In this document: in pieces, positions 1 through 12,100 of the stretch
Layout: each line of letters opens with the position of its first letter
Numbering within the stretch: the first letter of the stretch is position 1
Source of the DNA: Loripinus fragilis
Lineage: Eukaryota; Mollusca; Bivalvia; Lucinida; Lucinidae
Direction of reading: 5' to 3'
Length of the DNA stretch: 64,000 bases
NCBI GenBank assembly: GCA_964019695.1
Contig: OZ026519.1
Location: forward strand, 26,405,213-26,469,212
Made by a program: the position numbers and the translations under genes
The notes under the pieces: model-generated
Seen by the model: the letters and a program-made list of their open reading frames with translations, nothing else
What the model was told of the DNA's origin: nothing
The model's database searches: none

Positions 1-126
1 TCATCGTTAGACCATCCTGACACATGTGGAGTAATTATAACGCCAGGAAGATCCCAAACAGGACTCTCTGGTGGCATAGGTTCCTTGACAAACACATCAA
101 GTACTGCCCCACTTAACCAGCCATTT
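1..126 (-). CDS. 2-hydroxyacid dehydrogenase exon 9 (catalytic Glu and His; runs off the window)
   Basis: It completes Lys264 and encodes residues 265-305. It contains LDVFVKEP (catalytic Glu279) and ITPHVSGW (catalytic His298). Acceptor is TATTTCAG. The frame is still open at base 1, so the C-terminus is missing from the window. Confidence 0.95.
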
Positions 127-3100
127 CTGAAATAGACAGTTCAACAAATGGTCAGCACTAAAGTTTTATCTACCAGCCATTGAGATTTTGGTACTCACTG
201 AAAACCATTTCATATTATCGGCATCATAATTTTAAAAGTCTACCATATCAGCCTAGATCAATTTTGGCAGTTTCGAAATTTTATGTCTTTCAAAGTTATT
301 TTCTATTTATATATGCCTTTAAAAGCAGCCTCTTTTAAGACCTTGTTTCTTCTAGGTTGAAGCATACTATACTGATCAAAGTTGATTGTTGACAATACAG
401 ATACCAACATACTTAGGATGTGTGTCCCTTTACTGCTTATTCTGTAACTGAGTTCAAAATTGTTTTTTACCATCTCAGAATTTAATGACGCTTGCTTTTA
501 CTGCCAATAGCGTCAAATAAAAATGTAAAGTGTTTTACATTACTGCATTGGTGCACAGAGAAGGCTCAAACGAGCCTGTATATAAGTGTAGTCTCACCAT
601 GTTTTTCCCTGCATGCCTTGCATTAGGCAGGGACATCGATAAAGGGGTATGCCTTATTTAGGCCTTTTAGCACATAAAATTTTAAAACTTAACACAATGA
701 TAAGCATAGAAGGCTCAGGTAGCAGTTTTTCCTGCTTATACATACAAAGAATAGTAGTTGATGAAAGTTTAGTTGAAAGACCAGAAATACAGTCTAATTA
801 GATAATTTGACATCCCCATTTAGTTAAAATGACTTTACACCAAATTTAATCCATTAGAAACGTTTTGTCTTTATTGATCCGTTCTCATATTTATGTAATC
901 TAGCCCCATGATTTTGCTGCACGCTTCCCTCACACGGGTGGGCATCAGGGGAACTACCGCGAAATCGCGTCAACGTAATTTTGTTCCTTCGTCACATCCG
1001 GGACCTTTCGCGGTAGTGGCAACGTCACGGAAAACCCAAACAAAGGTAGGTACTCTCGCTTGTTTTGTTCTTTTGTAAAAGGATGGGCTAACTATGTAAA
1101 ATTCTGGCAATGCTATTCCATGTAAATATGATTTACCTTGGTAAACAGGCCAAACGTGATGTTGAAAAAAGCTTTGCTTTGAGATGAGGACCGTAACCAA
1201 ATCGAACACAGAACGGGATTTCTTCAGTTTTATGTCAAAACGAAGAAAGTATGTAGATGTTTTGCCACTTTTAGCTCAGAACAAGCGTATTTTACACATG
1301 GCATGTACGTAACAGCCCTTATTCTTCCTTCGGACGTAAAAAAATCGAACCGATCATGTTCTATGAAGGAATGGTGCCAAAGATTTTAGGCGCAATAGCG
1401 CCTTCGCCATCGCGGTAGCTGTAACGTCACGCTCTAGTTCCTTGGAGTATACAATGTTCGTGCATGCAGCCGCGGAGAGAAATGTGTGTAATACTGTAGT
1501 ATCTACTGATACTCACCAAACCACCACCAATTTTGCTGAAACAATGTGTAAAAACAGGTATAAACTCTTTTGTAAACAGTGAGGATCCAAATCTGCTGGC
1601 TTCTTCAAAAACCACCTGATCAGGATCTACATGATTTCCATACTACATGTGAGTTTGTAGTAATTAATCATAGTATAGAGTTGTTTTAACTTAAGGATAT
1701 TCATGTGGCCAATATGGCGTGGTGACTAAAATCTGCGGGTGCTTTGAATTTTGAGCTGTAACAAGACCAGTGTGCTCTTTTGCTCTGAATTTCAGAAATA
1801 ATCACGAGAGTTACATAATATAGTTTATATTTTTGTTGCTGAATGAAATAAAAACAAGAAATAAATAAGTCAAATATTACCTTGAAGTTAGCCAATTTTT
1901 GCCTACCCGCTCTCCAATTTATCTCCATCATAAATAAAAGTTTTTACACGAACATGTAGTGCGATATGTAATCCAGCAAAACGAATTCATAAAATTTCCA
2001 AAATTTATTTCACAAGGTCACTAATCCTGCTTATTCGATAGCACCTAACACTCATAAAATAGCCGGCTAGGCGTAATGTACATGTATATCAACACCTGTG
2101 AACAGGGCTACCAATCAACTTCTTTCATAGGAAAATACAAAGAATACCTTTGTTCTCCAAATAATATTTGCTTCGAGATAACTATGAGTAGAAATTCCTA
2201 TGATGAACAAGCACAAGCTGATTCGTATAGGTTACATTGGGTTCTGTCTTATTGGAGGAAGTCGTTATAATTCCATGGTCGCGAAAAGCTAGCATGACCT
2301 CTGCATGGGGACAAAGCTTTTTAGTTGCTGGATGACAATGAAGTAAAACAAAAATCATGGCCAGTAACGAGCAAACCACTAACATACAGCCAATCCCCAT
2401 AGTGCAACACACTGAAAAATGTATGAGTAATTACTGCCATACACTGAAAACACTAGAGTAAAAATTGAGCTGATACTAGTAATCCATTAAATTTAATTAA
2501 TTTTTACTATGAATATAACATAAAGATAAAAAAATGTATTTGTAAATGAGAGTGATGTTTAATGAAAAAAAAGGTGGCAGCTCAGCTGTCATCTCTTTTG
2601 ATACCAGCCTGAGGCATTTTTTTTATAGAATATACACTCTAGATTGGGGTCAGGGGGCAAAGCTCTGGTTTAGAGCATTCACATGGCTTAAACTAGCTCC
2701 CAAGACACGCAATTATTTCATTACCTTCTGAGTGTCATCTGCTGATAACCTTTGCAAACAGATTGGACCCAGATCAGGTCAGACAATATGTTGGGCCTAA
2801 TCTGGATCCGGGCCGCGTAGCGCAGTCGGTAACGTGTCTGTTTACAGATGCATGTCTGACTGCAGTTCCAGGGGTCGCGAGTTCGATCCCGGTCCGGTCC
2901 CATACTTTCGTGGCGATTGATCAGGAAATGATTTCTACGGTCATTCTCCTCCCTTCCGCTGATTCATTCAAGAAGGGTTGTTGTCAGTTACAAGCGAAAG
3001 TATGTGCACGAATTACTGGTTAACCGCTTGTTCAAGCCTACCCAGGAAAAAGTGTGGTTAGGTGAAATGACCGTCCCGCAATGACCATAGCTGTTGACTT

Positions 3101-6100
3101 GGGACGTAAAGCAACAAAAACAACCAACCAAATAATCTGGATCCAATCTGTTTGACACTCAAATGGTATTCCTAAAAGAATTATTTTGAAAAAGATGATT
3201 TTGAAAACAAAAACAAAAAAACAACAACAACAGCAAAAGCAGCAGACGACAAAAGAGTATCATAAATCATTTCCAGGGGGGGGGGGGGGGGCAAAGAGTT
3301 AATACAATATTTCCAGTTTATTTTTCAGAAAATCAAAGTTAGTGGCTTAAGAAACTATACTGGTTGCGCCGAGTGGTACGCGCATGCATTTTTTGTGTAC
3401 ACGTAGGCACTCCCTTGCCAGCTCACACTACCCATTTACTGTATTGGTGCGCAGGCTGATTTTGGACTTAGAACAAGCAGATTAATAGAAGCACACAACG
3501 CATCGTGACAGTGGTTGAATAGGGGAAATATAATAATACAGAAACATGGTTAGAAGCAGCTCACACAAATGAAAAAAGAGCTATAATAGCAGAACTTTTA
3601 ATGCCGATGATGCAACCAGCAATTACCCAACGTGTCCAGCCTGATAGAGTCTCTGTCGACATTTGAAGTAAAATAAGACCTAAGACACAAAAATAAGGTC
3701 CTTGTTCTGTAATGCACTATACACTTTTGCCATCATCAGAGCTGCTTATCTCTAATTGTGCAATTGCTGTCGTGTGGCATCTATTGCTTTTTGCCTCTGG
3801 TGAATTGGTCTGTGATTGTGGTATGTACTGGTCATCCTCACTTGCATTCTGATAAGACTGTGAGGATGTACAGGTAAGTAAATATCAAATCAGGGAATGC
3901 AGACTCACATTGAGCAGGCCTCTAAATAATAATGCAATTCTTGCGCGGATCCAGGGATTATTGCCAGGGGGTCCAGGTCCACTTGCCAGAAAATAGCTCT
4001 GACAACGTTGTTTTTTGTTTTTTTAGTCCTAAGCTCAATGTCCAATAGTACAGCAGCCGAAAAGGTCTGGTGAAACTTTAAAAATGCGCAAGCTAATCTG
4101 AGTCGAGGCACATGCGATAAGTGACAAAATCTCATGAACTGACACATATATACATGTAGATAAATGATATACACTTCAAGTATTGACATCTGTACCGCAT
4201 CTGCGCAAAATGCTGAGCTAAAGGTTATGGGTGTCATTGAGGTGAGGATTTAGAGTGAGGCAGGGGTAAGTGTGCTAGTTTGTACACGGGGATCAGCGTA
4301 TGAGATGGATTGGTGGTGGTTTGGTGTGTTTCAGTAGATACTACAATATTACACACATTTCTCTCCGAGCCTGCATGCACTGCATGTACTAACATGGTAT
4401 ACTCGAAGGAACTAGAGCGTGACGTTACAACTACGGTGAAGGCCCTACTGCGCCTGAAAACTTTGGCATAATTCTTTATAGAACATGATCGGTTCGATTT
4501 TTTTACGTGCGAAGGGAGGATAAGAGCTGTTATGTACATGCCGTATGTAAAATGCGCTTGTTCTGAGCTAAAACTGGCAAAACATTTGCATACTTTCTTC
4601 GTTTTGACATAAAACAGAAGAAATCCTGTTCTGGGCTCGATTTGATTACGGTTCTCATCTACAAACAAAACTTTTTTCAACATCGCGTTTGGCATGTTTA
4701 CCAAGGTAAATCATATTTACATGGAATAGCATTGCCAGATTTTTACATAGTTAGCCCATTCTTTTAAAAAAGAACAAAACAAGCGAGAGTACCTACCTTT
4801 GTTTGGGTTTTCCGTGACGTTGCCACTACCGCGAAAGGTCCCGGATGTGACGAAGGAACAAAATTACGTTGACGCGATTTCGCGGTAGTTCCGCTGATGC
4901 CCACCCGTGCCTCAAGTCATTATCTTTACGCATATAAGTCATTGTCCTTTGTAAAAGATATTGGAGTAAGTAATGGTGCAAAGATCAGGAATCGATACAA
5001 TCAAGTACCACACCTGACCCAGGATACCAATGGGAAAGTGACAAACTCACAGAAGACACCACAAACGAGAGCCAAGAGGTCAGCCCTTTCCAAGCAGGTG
5101 ACCACAAAGCACATATAAACAAACGCGCACAAAACAAAGCAAACACAAGACAGAACAAAAACATAAAAGATCCACAAAAGAAGTACCGCCTTGGAACGGT
5201 CAGTAAAATATTTTACTGGAGGGCTTAAACCGGTTTAACGGCGCCAACCTCACCCTTAAAAACCAGAAGAATCATTGTGTGCATATCCATTAGTAGAATA
5301 ATGGTGTTTACAAGTTTGTCTGATGCTTACAACTCCTACAAATAATATTAGAACATCACTACTCCTTGAGAGATAAGACAAAAGTACAAGTGAATGAAAA
5401 AACTGGGATTCTAATGATCTGATAGCTTCCCATATGTGTGATAGAATAGAAGATACTACTATACCTTAATGTTATTTCAAGTAGAGGAATCCCATTTCCT
5501 ACCTTGACTTTAAATAGTAAGATTCTCAATTACCAACTATATTGCCCTAACCGCTCTACACAAAAAAGCCAATATGCAAATTATGAATGTTTCATGAATG
5601 CATTAAATTGGCCGCTAAATAGGATTGGGGGTGCCATTATGCTTCCAGAGACAAAGATACTATCAAGCTAACGAAATGGTGTATCATCTGCCAGATCGTA
5701 TCAATGACATCAATGTATGAATAAGTAGAGAACCCATTTCGGATATGAGTAATTACTTTATGGCTTTCACAATACTTTCCTCATCTATAACATCACCTCT
5801 GGCAACATTTATAAACACACATTTCTGAAACAAAAAATAATGTATCTTAGTGGAGTTATATGCTGCATGCTTGGTAGTCAACCATATCGCGGTTGGCAAC
5901 TTTGCTTTCCTCTTTAATTGCACGCCGGTGGGTCGGACTTCAGACTCTATGATGGTTCCGACTTAAAGACTTATCTATTGATGAGATGGTAGGGGCCTGA
6001 TGCTTTGGCTGTTTGTCGGGCCCACCGGGGTTTACCTGTTGGATTTCTTTTGCTCCGGTATTCAGTTTAATTTACTGTTGAGTCCTTATCCTTGCTTTAT

Positions 6101-9100
6101 CTCCTTGTTATATCTTGATTTATATGTTTTAGGAGATGATGCATTGATAAGTTAGGGGTCTTTCATGCAAACCAAATATCTATGTGTCTTGATCCACATC
6201 TGAATTAAGGGTGAGGTTGGCGCCGTTAAACCGGTTTATGCCCTCCAGTAAAATGTTTTACTGACCGTTCCAAGGCGGTACTTCTTTTGTGGATCTTTTA
6301 TGTTTTTGTTCTGTCTTGTGTTTGCTATGTTTTGTGCGCGTCTGTTTATATGTGCTTTGTGGTCACCTGCTGGGAAAGGGCTGACCTCTTGGCTCTCGTT
6401 TGTGGTGTCTTCTGTGAGTTTGTCACTTTCCCATTTGTATCCTGGGTCAGGTGTGGTACTTGATTGTATCGATTCCTGATCTTTGCAACCTTACTTACTT
6501 TTATAGGTGTTTCTATGCTTAACCAACTACTTTTAACCCCGGTCTACTGTTAATAAATACAAACTACAGGTAAATAGTTGCACAGCTTAGAAAACCAGCG
6601 AAATTTAGTGTAAAGTCATAACAGCAGGTTTTGATAAAATGACATTGAAGATAGATTTCTAATACAAAAACTATATTGTTATAGGAATTATTAAAAAGTA
6701 TGACTTTTTACAACAATAGTAAGCAAAACGGTTTTGAAAACCTTTATTTTTTTATGGCAAACAGTGAAGAACCCGATAAAACAAGTAGCCCAAAAGGCAA
6801 CGATCCCTCACCCGGGAGCCAGCATAATGTTTGGAGATACCATAATTGATGATGCCCAAAGGCAGGTAACTATGAACTTGAAACAGTGACTAGGAACTAA
6901 TTAAAACATAAGATATCATGCCAATCCTGGTTATCTGCCAGTTTTGTTTGATATGATTCTTTACGCCCCATCATCAATCTTTCAGTAAAACAGGGACCGG
7001 TCTTCCTGGGTTGAACCAGTACTAAGCTAGGATAAATGTGTCTTGCTCAAGGACCACAACACAGTGACGGCGGTGAGGCTCAAACCCGCAGCCCCTCAGT
7101 CTCGATTCAAGCACTCTACAACTGAGCCACTGTGCTCCCCTTTATCTACAAGTACATGTATTAAAAAGATCTGAATAAAAATGGTGAAAGTGTATTTTCA
7201 GATGCTCAAGGGCAGCTAGCTCTGTAGTCAGTGATGGGATCTGACCAATCCAATCTTTAATGTATGTCCTGATCCTACAAGGATGAAAAAAAAGCAGATG
7301 AAAAATGAAGGAGCTTGAGTGGTCACAACAATATACAGCTATATTCAAGACGCTCAAGAGCAGCTAAATCTGTAATTGGTGGTCTGCTATGGCGGATAAT
7401 CTAACTCATTGAAGCTTTTATAGGTGTCTTTGTTACCTGCAAGACTGAGGAAGATCCTTTCTAAAATGAGGGTGCTAGAGTGGCCACAAAAGATCTCCCA
7501 TTGTAAGTCCATGCAGATTTTTTTTTATAACACTCAATGGCTGTTAACACAACAGTCTGAGGTTATTTCTACTTAAAGTTCAAAGTTTTATGGTTGTCCT
7601 TGTTACCTGAAAGATTGAAGAAGATCCAGTCAAAAATGAAGGCGCTAGAGTGGTACCAACATTATCCATCAATTTTTTAAGACTCTCAAAGGGAGCGAAC
7701 TCCATAATAGGTGAAGTGACATTGACGAAATTCAAACTTATCCAAGCTTTTAAAGTTGCCCTTCTTATCTCTAAGAATAAAGAAGATGCATTTAAATTAA
7801 AAGCACTAGAGTGGTCACAACATTTCTCCCATTATAAGTCTATAGGGATTTTTCAAAATGCTCAAGGGCAGCTTACTCATAAGTCTTTGGTTGGATCCTG
7901 CAGAATTTCAAACTCATTCAAGCTTTGATGTTTGTTCATGTTAGATGAAAGAGTGAAGAAGATTTACCAAAAATTTAGACGCTAGAGCCGTCACAACATT
8001 ATACATCAATTTTATAAGATGCTCAAGGGAAGCTAATTCCAAAATAGGTGATGGGATCTTGATGAAATTCAAACGCATCCAATCTTTCGCAGCTGTCCTT
8101 TTTGTATGCAAGAATGAAGAAGACCAATTTAAAATTGAAAGCACTAGAGTGGTCACAACATTTCTCCCATTATAAGTCTATGGGTATTTTTCCGAACCCT
8201 CAAGGGCAAGTAATTTATAAGTCCCTTGTCGGATCCTGCTGAATTTCGAACCCATTCCAGATATTATAGATTTACTTGTTGCCTGCAATAATGAAGAAGA
8301 TCCAATCAAAAATGAAGGAGCTAGAGTAGTCACAACATTATTCATTCCTTTTTCTGACGCTCAAGGGCAGCTAACTCCAAAGTCAGTGATGGAATCTTGC
8401 CGAAATCCAAACTCATCCAAGCTTATATAGTTAGTCTTGTTATCTGCAAATATGAAGAAAATCCATCCAAAATGAAGGTACTAGAGTGGTCACAACACTT
8501 CTCCCATTATAAGTCTATGGGGATTTTCCCAGACACTCAATGGCAACTTACTCATAAGTCCCTGGTCGGATCTCGCCCAATTTCGAACCAATTCGAGATA
8601 TTATCGGTTTCCTTGTTGCCTGCAAGAATGAAGAATATCCAATCAAACATGAGGGAGCTAGAGTGGTCACAACATTATTCATTTCTTTTTCTGGCGCTCA
8701 AAGGGCAGCTGACTCCAAAGTCAGTGATGCAATCTTGCCAAAATTTAAACTCATCCGAGCTTTTATGGTTGGTCTTGTTATCTGCAAGAATGAAGATGAT
8801 CCATTCAAAAATGAAGGTACTAGAGGGGTCACAACATTTCTCCCATTATAAGTCTACTGGGATTTTTCCAGACGCTCAAGGGCAGCTAACTCATATGTCC
8901 CTGATCCGATGTTGCGGAATTTCGGACCCATTCAAGATTTTACGGTTGTTCTTGTTACCTGCAAGAATAAAGAAGAACCGATCAAAAATGAAGGTGCTAG
9001 AATGGTCACAAGGTTTTCCACATTATAACCCTATGGGAGCTATCTGTTGCTATGGAAACCAGAGTTCTGATCAAATCTCTAGCCCAAAACCTAATGCAGT

Positions 9101-12100
9101 CAATCCTCCTCCCCAATAATACTCAAGATGAAATTTGATAACTATCTGCCAGCTGGTCTCAGAGATATTCATGTTTGAAAGTGTGGACGCACGCAAGGAC
9201 GGACGCCGGCTCGAGTCCCATACTATTAGCTCACCCTGAGCCTTCGGCTCTGGTAAGCTAAAAAGCGGCATAATACCTGTGCCTACACTTTATGTTTGAC
9301 CTAAATCAATCTTCAGAAAAAGAAATACAATTTTTTTTTGAAGTTATAACATGTGACCCCTCAATATATACAAAAGACCATCCTGATTTTATTGAATGTA
9401 GGTTTTTGAAAAACTACATTTTCTGAAAAGGGTTAAACAGTCACTTTAGGCATATTTGATTAACATCATTATCTTATGGACACCTTTTGTTTACAATTCG
9501 ATAAAACATCTCCAGAGAGTAGATTGATTGTCTGGGGCGTCGAAGGAAGCAAGTTACATATATAATCACAGTTTTCTAGAAGCTTTGGTAAGTCCTCCAA
9601 TGTTCTAGAAAAGAAAAAAGAATAATCTTTAATATTATATACTTGGCATGAATTTCCTATTGTTTTGCAGTGATATAGCTTTAGTATCTTGAGGAGTGAA
9701 ATATTTAACGTGTAATGATGTCTGTTTTTGATATCTCACAAGTGATGATATGTTTTTGCTGGTAACACATATGTACAAAACAACGAGCAGAAAGTAAGAC
9801 ACACCATGACAGGTGCGAGTAGCATGCAGGCGGGGCTAGGTCATATGATATTCATCATTTGCCTGTGAATGTTTAACTACGCTTTTTCATCATCATGAAT
9901 TTTTTAAAAATGTGAGTTTTCTTTGTTTTTATTTCATTTAAAAGGTCACTGGAAGGTGTATATTATACAGAAGAGTAAACTGTGTTTACTTGATTTGAAA
10001 ATTATGTCACTCAGTAATGATGATGATTTACTAAAAATAATACTCATCCTGCAGGTAACTTGTCTACGAAATCACCACCACTCCTGATGAGTTTGCTATT
10101 CTCTATATATCCCATGGCCTCAGATGGGCACTAGAACTAGTCTGTAATGCTGTACGGACTAGCTTGTGTCTTGAGATTTAGGAGACAAATGCAGTAGTAG
10201 CTATCATACTACAAAAATTAGGTACACTGTTGTTGATCAGACTGTGCAGATATGCATGCTGGTCTGTGTATTTTTATTAGCATACAAGCACTCGAGTCTT
10301 TAAAAAAGTGTTGGTTATTATACATGAGCCCAGTGTTACATTATTGTTTATTTTAATGTGAACTAAACACGATTATAATGATTTTCAAAATCATTTTAGT
10401 CCAGAAAGTGTTTTACAGAGAAGTTAAAATAAGCAACACGTGTTTAAAGATTATTGCTGACATTTAACAAGAAATGACAAACGGGCAGCTTTGACTAAAT
10501 TGTTTAATGTTGCAATTTGATAAAAGGCACACAACTACTCCAATTTCCCATTGCTTCCAGTTAGAAAAAATTGATATAAGATAAGACACTTTCCTGAGTA
10601 ACGAAACTTTGTAAAGATTATTTTGGAACGATACAGCTCATAACTAAAGTGCATACTTATAAACGTCAACATCTGGGCTGGCCGTTTCAGGAGTTGGTGG
10701 TCTCCGTGTCATTCCCAAAACTTTCATCCCAAATAGTTTGCATCTTTTTGCCACTGAAAGAAAATAATACATGAAAACATTGTAATAAGTCGCATTGTGT
10801 GTACATCTGTTTATACAAAGGCAGTAGAATTCAGATCATGGATGCCTATCCTTGCCCCCATCCTTGCCTTGCAAAGTTAGAATGCCAGGCCTCCATACCA
10901 TTATCTCTGCCTTATTCAAATATAATCGGCAAAGATTTAAGTAATATAGTGCTAATTATTATAAGTATAGGTTATAGATCATATATTACAATTATAAAGG
11001 AATAATGAGGCTTGTATAGTGGTTTTAGGTATACAGGATATTTGCAATTTTACTTTCAGGGATATAGGATACTATCCATTTTACTTCCAGGGATATGGGA
11101 TACTTGGTTCAATATTTTCGTTACTTCCAGGGATATTGAAAATTTAGGATAATTAATATGAGGATATTTGCCAATTTATAAGGTACATTTGCCTGTTTAC
11201 TTAAAGGGATATGGAATATTTGGTACCCCCTATACAAGCCTCAATAATGAGAGACCGAGTGCAGCTAGTGAACCGTTTGTGTAACGGAGAAAATTTTGAG
11301 CCTGGTGCCTTGAAGGAGAGAAATAATAACATTTTTAAAATTATTGATAGTCGTATTTCATTTTACTCTTATAATACTAATACTTAAACCACAAAACCTA
11401 AATCTTCTTTTCGTCACCTTAGGGGTGGTATCCAGGATTTTCACAGTAGATAAAGCTGCAAACAAGGTTGCATTTGGTTGAAGATTGTATAATTTTAACA
11501 AGTTAAAACATGAAATTGAGAAGGTTGTTGTCGATGGGCAAGGTTGTGATAAAGTCCTAAAATTTCGTATCAAATCTAATGAAAATCCAGACAGGCTTCC
11601 AACATTATACCGGTTACCTAAACTCAATATACATGACATATAAAGCTAGATTTATTGCAAATTCTTGTTCTTGCACGACACCAGAACTTTCTAAACTGTC
11701 CCTATTTTCTAAACCAATGTGGCATTTTCATACCGCTACGAGATAAAAATTGTAAGTGGCATATTATTACAAAAGCAAAACACGTTCTGTCTGTAGCTTT
11801 TAGCTGAATATCGCTGACAGAACAAAAGATATTTAGGTGTAAATAATGGCATGTGATATAGTGGTAGTGAAAATGCAAAACAAATATAGATATATTAACT
11901 ATCTCTATAACTTAACTCAGGATTCAACAGAACCATTTTGGCACTAGTTTAAAAGAAAAATAGTCTAGTTTATTTTTGTCTAAATATGAATTCAAAAGAA
12001 GCACTTTGGAGTCAGCTACGACACTTATAAGGGTATTCCACAAAACAAGGTTGGTGTATACAGGACATCGTAGAACTTAAAAAATATGTCTGACAGACCT

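Larger units (their letters stand above)
933..4909. mobile_element. foldback-type DNA element with ~600-bp inverted arms
   Basis: The arms at 933-1531 and 4309-4909 are diverged inverted copies of each other. The termini are CACGGGTGGGCATCAG and CTGATGCCCACCCGTG. A direct CCTCA lies immediately outside each end (928-932 and 4910-4914) and fits a 5-bp target duplication. The 2.8-kb interior holds a SINE and a poly-G tract but no transposase, so the element is non-autonomous. It lies in an intron of the dehydrogenase gene. Superfamily is undetermined. Confidence 0.75.

Noticed and set aside
2810..2900. Functional tRNA genes at 2810, 17816, 36150, 56898 and 60965
   Set aside because: A and B boxes are present, but acceptor stems do not pair and most are fused to SINE bodies or arms of palindromes.
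4234..4704. 156-codon minus-strand frame
   Set aside because: It lies in the arm of the foldback element; the homologous arm at 933-1531 does not preserve the frame.
8397..9119. 240-codon open frame on the plus strand
   Set aside because: It runs through the ~338-bp dimeric tandem array; the open frame and its internal repeats follow from unit length, and other units carry stops.
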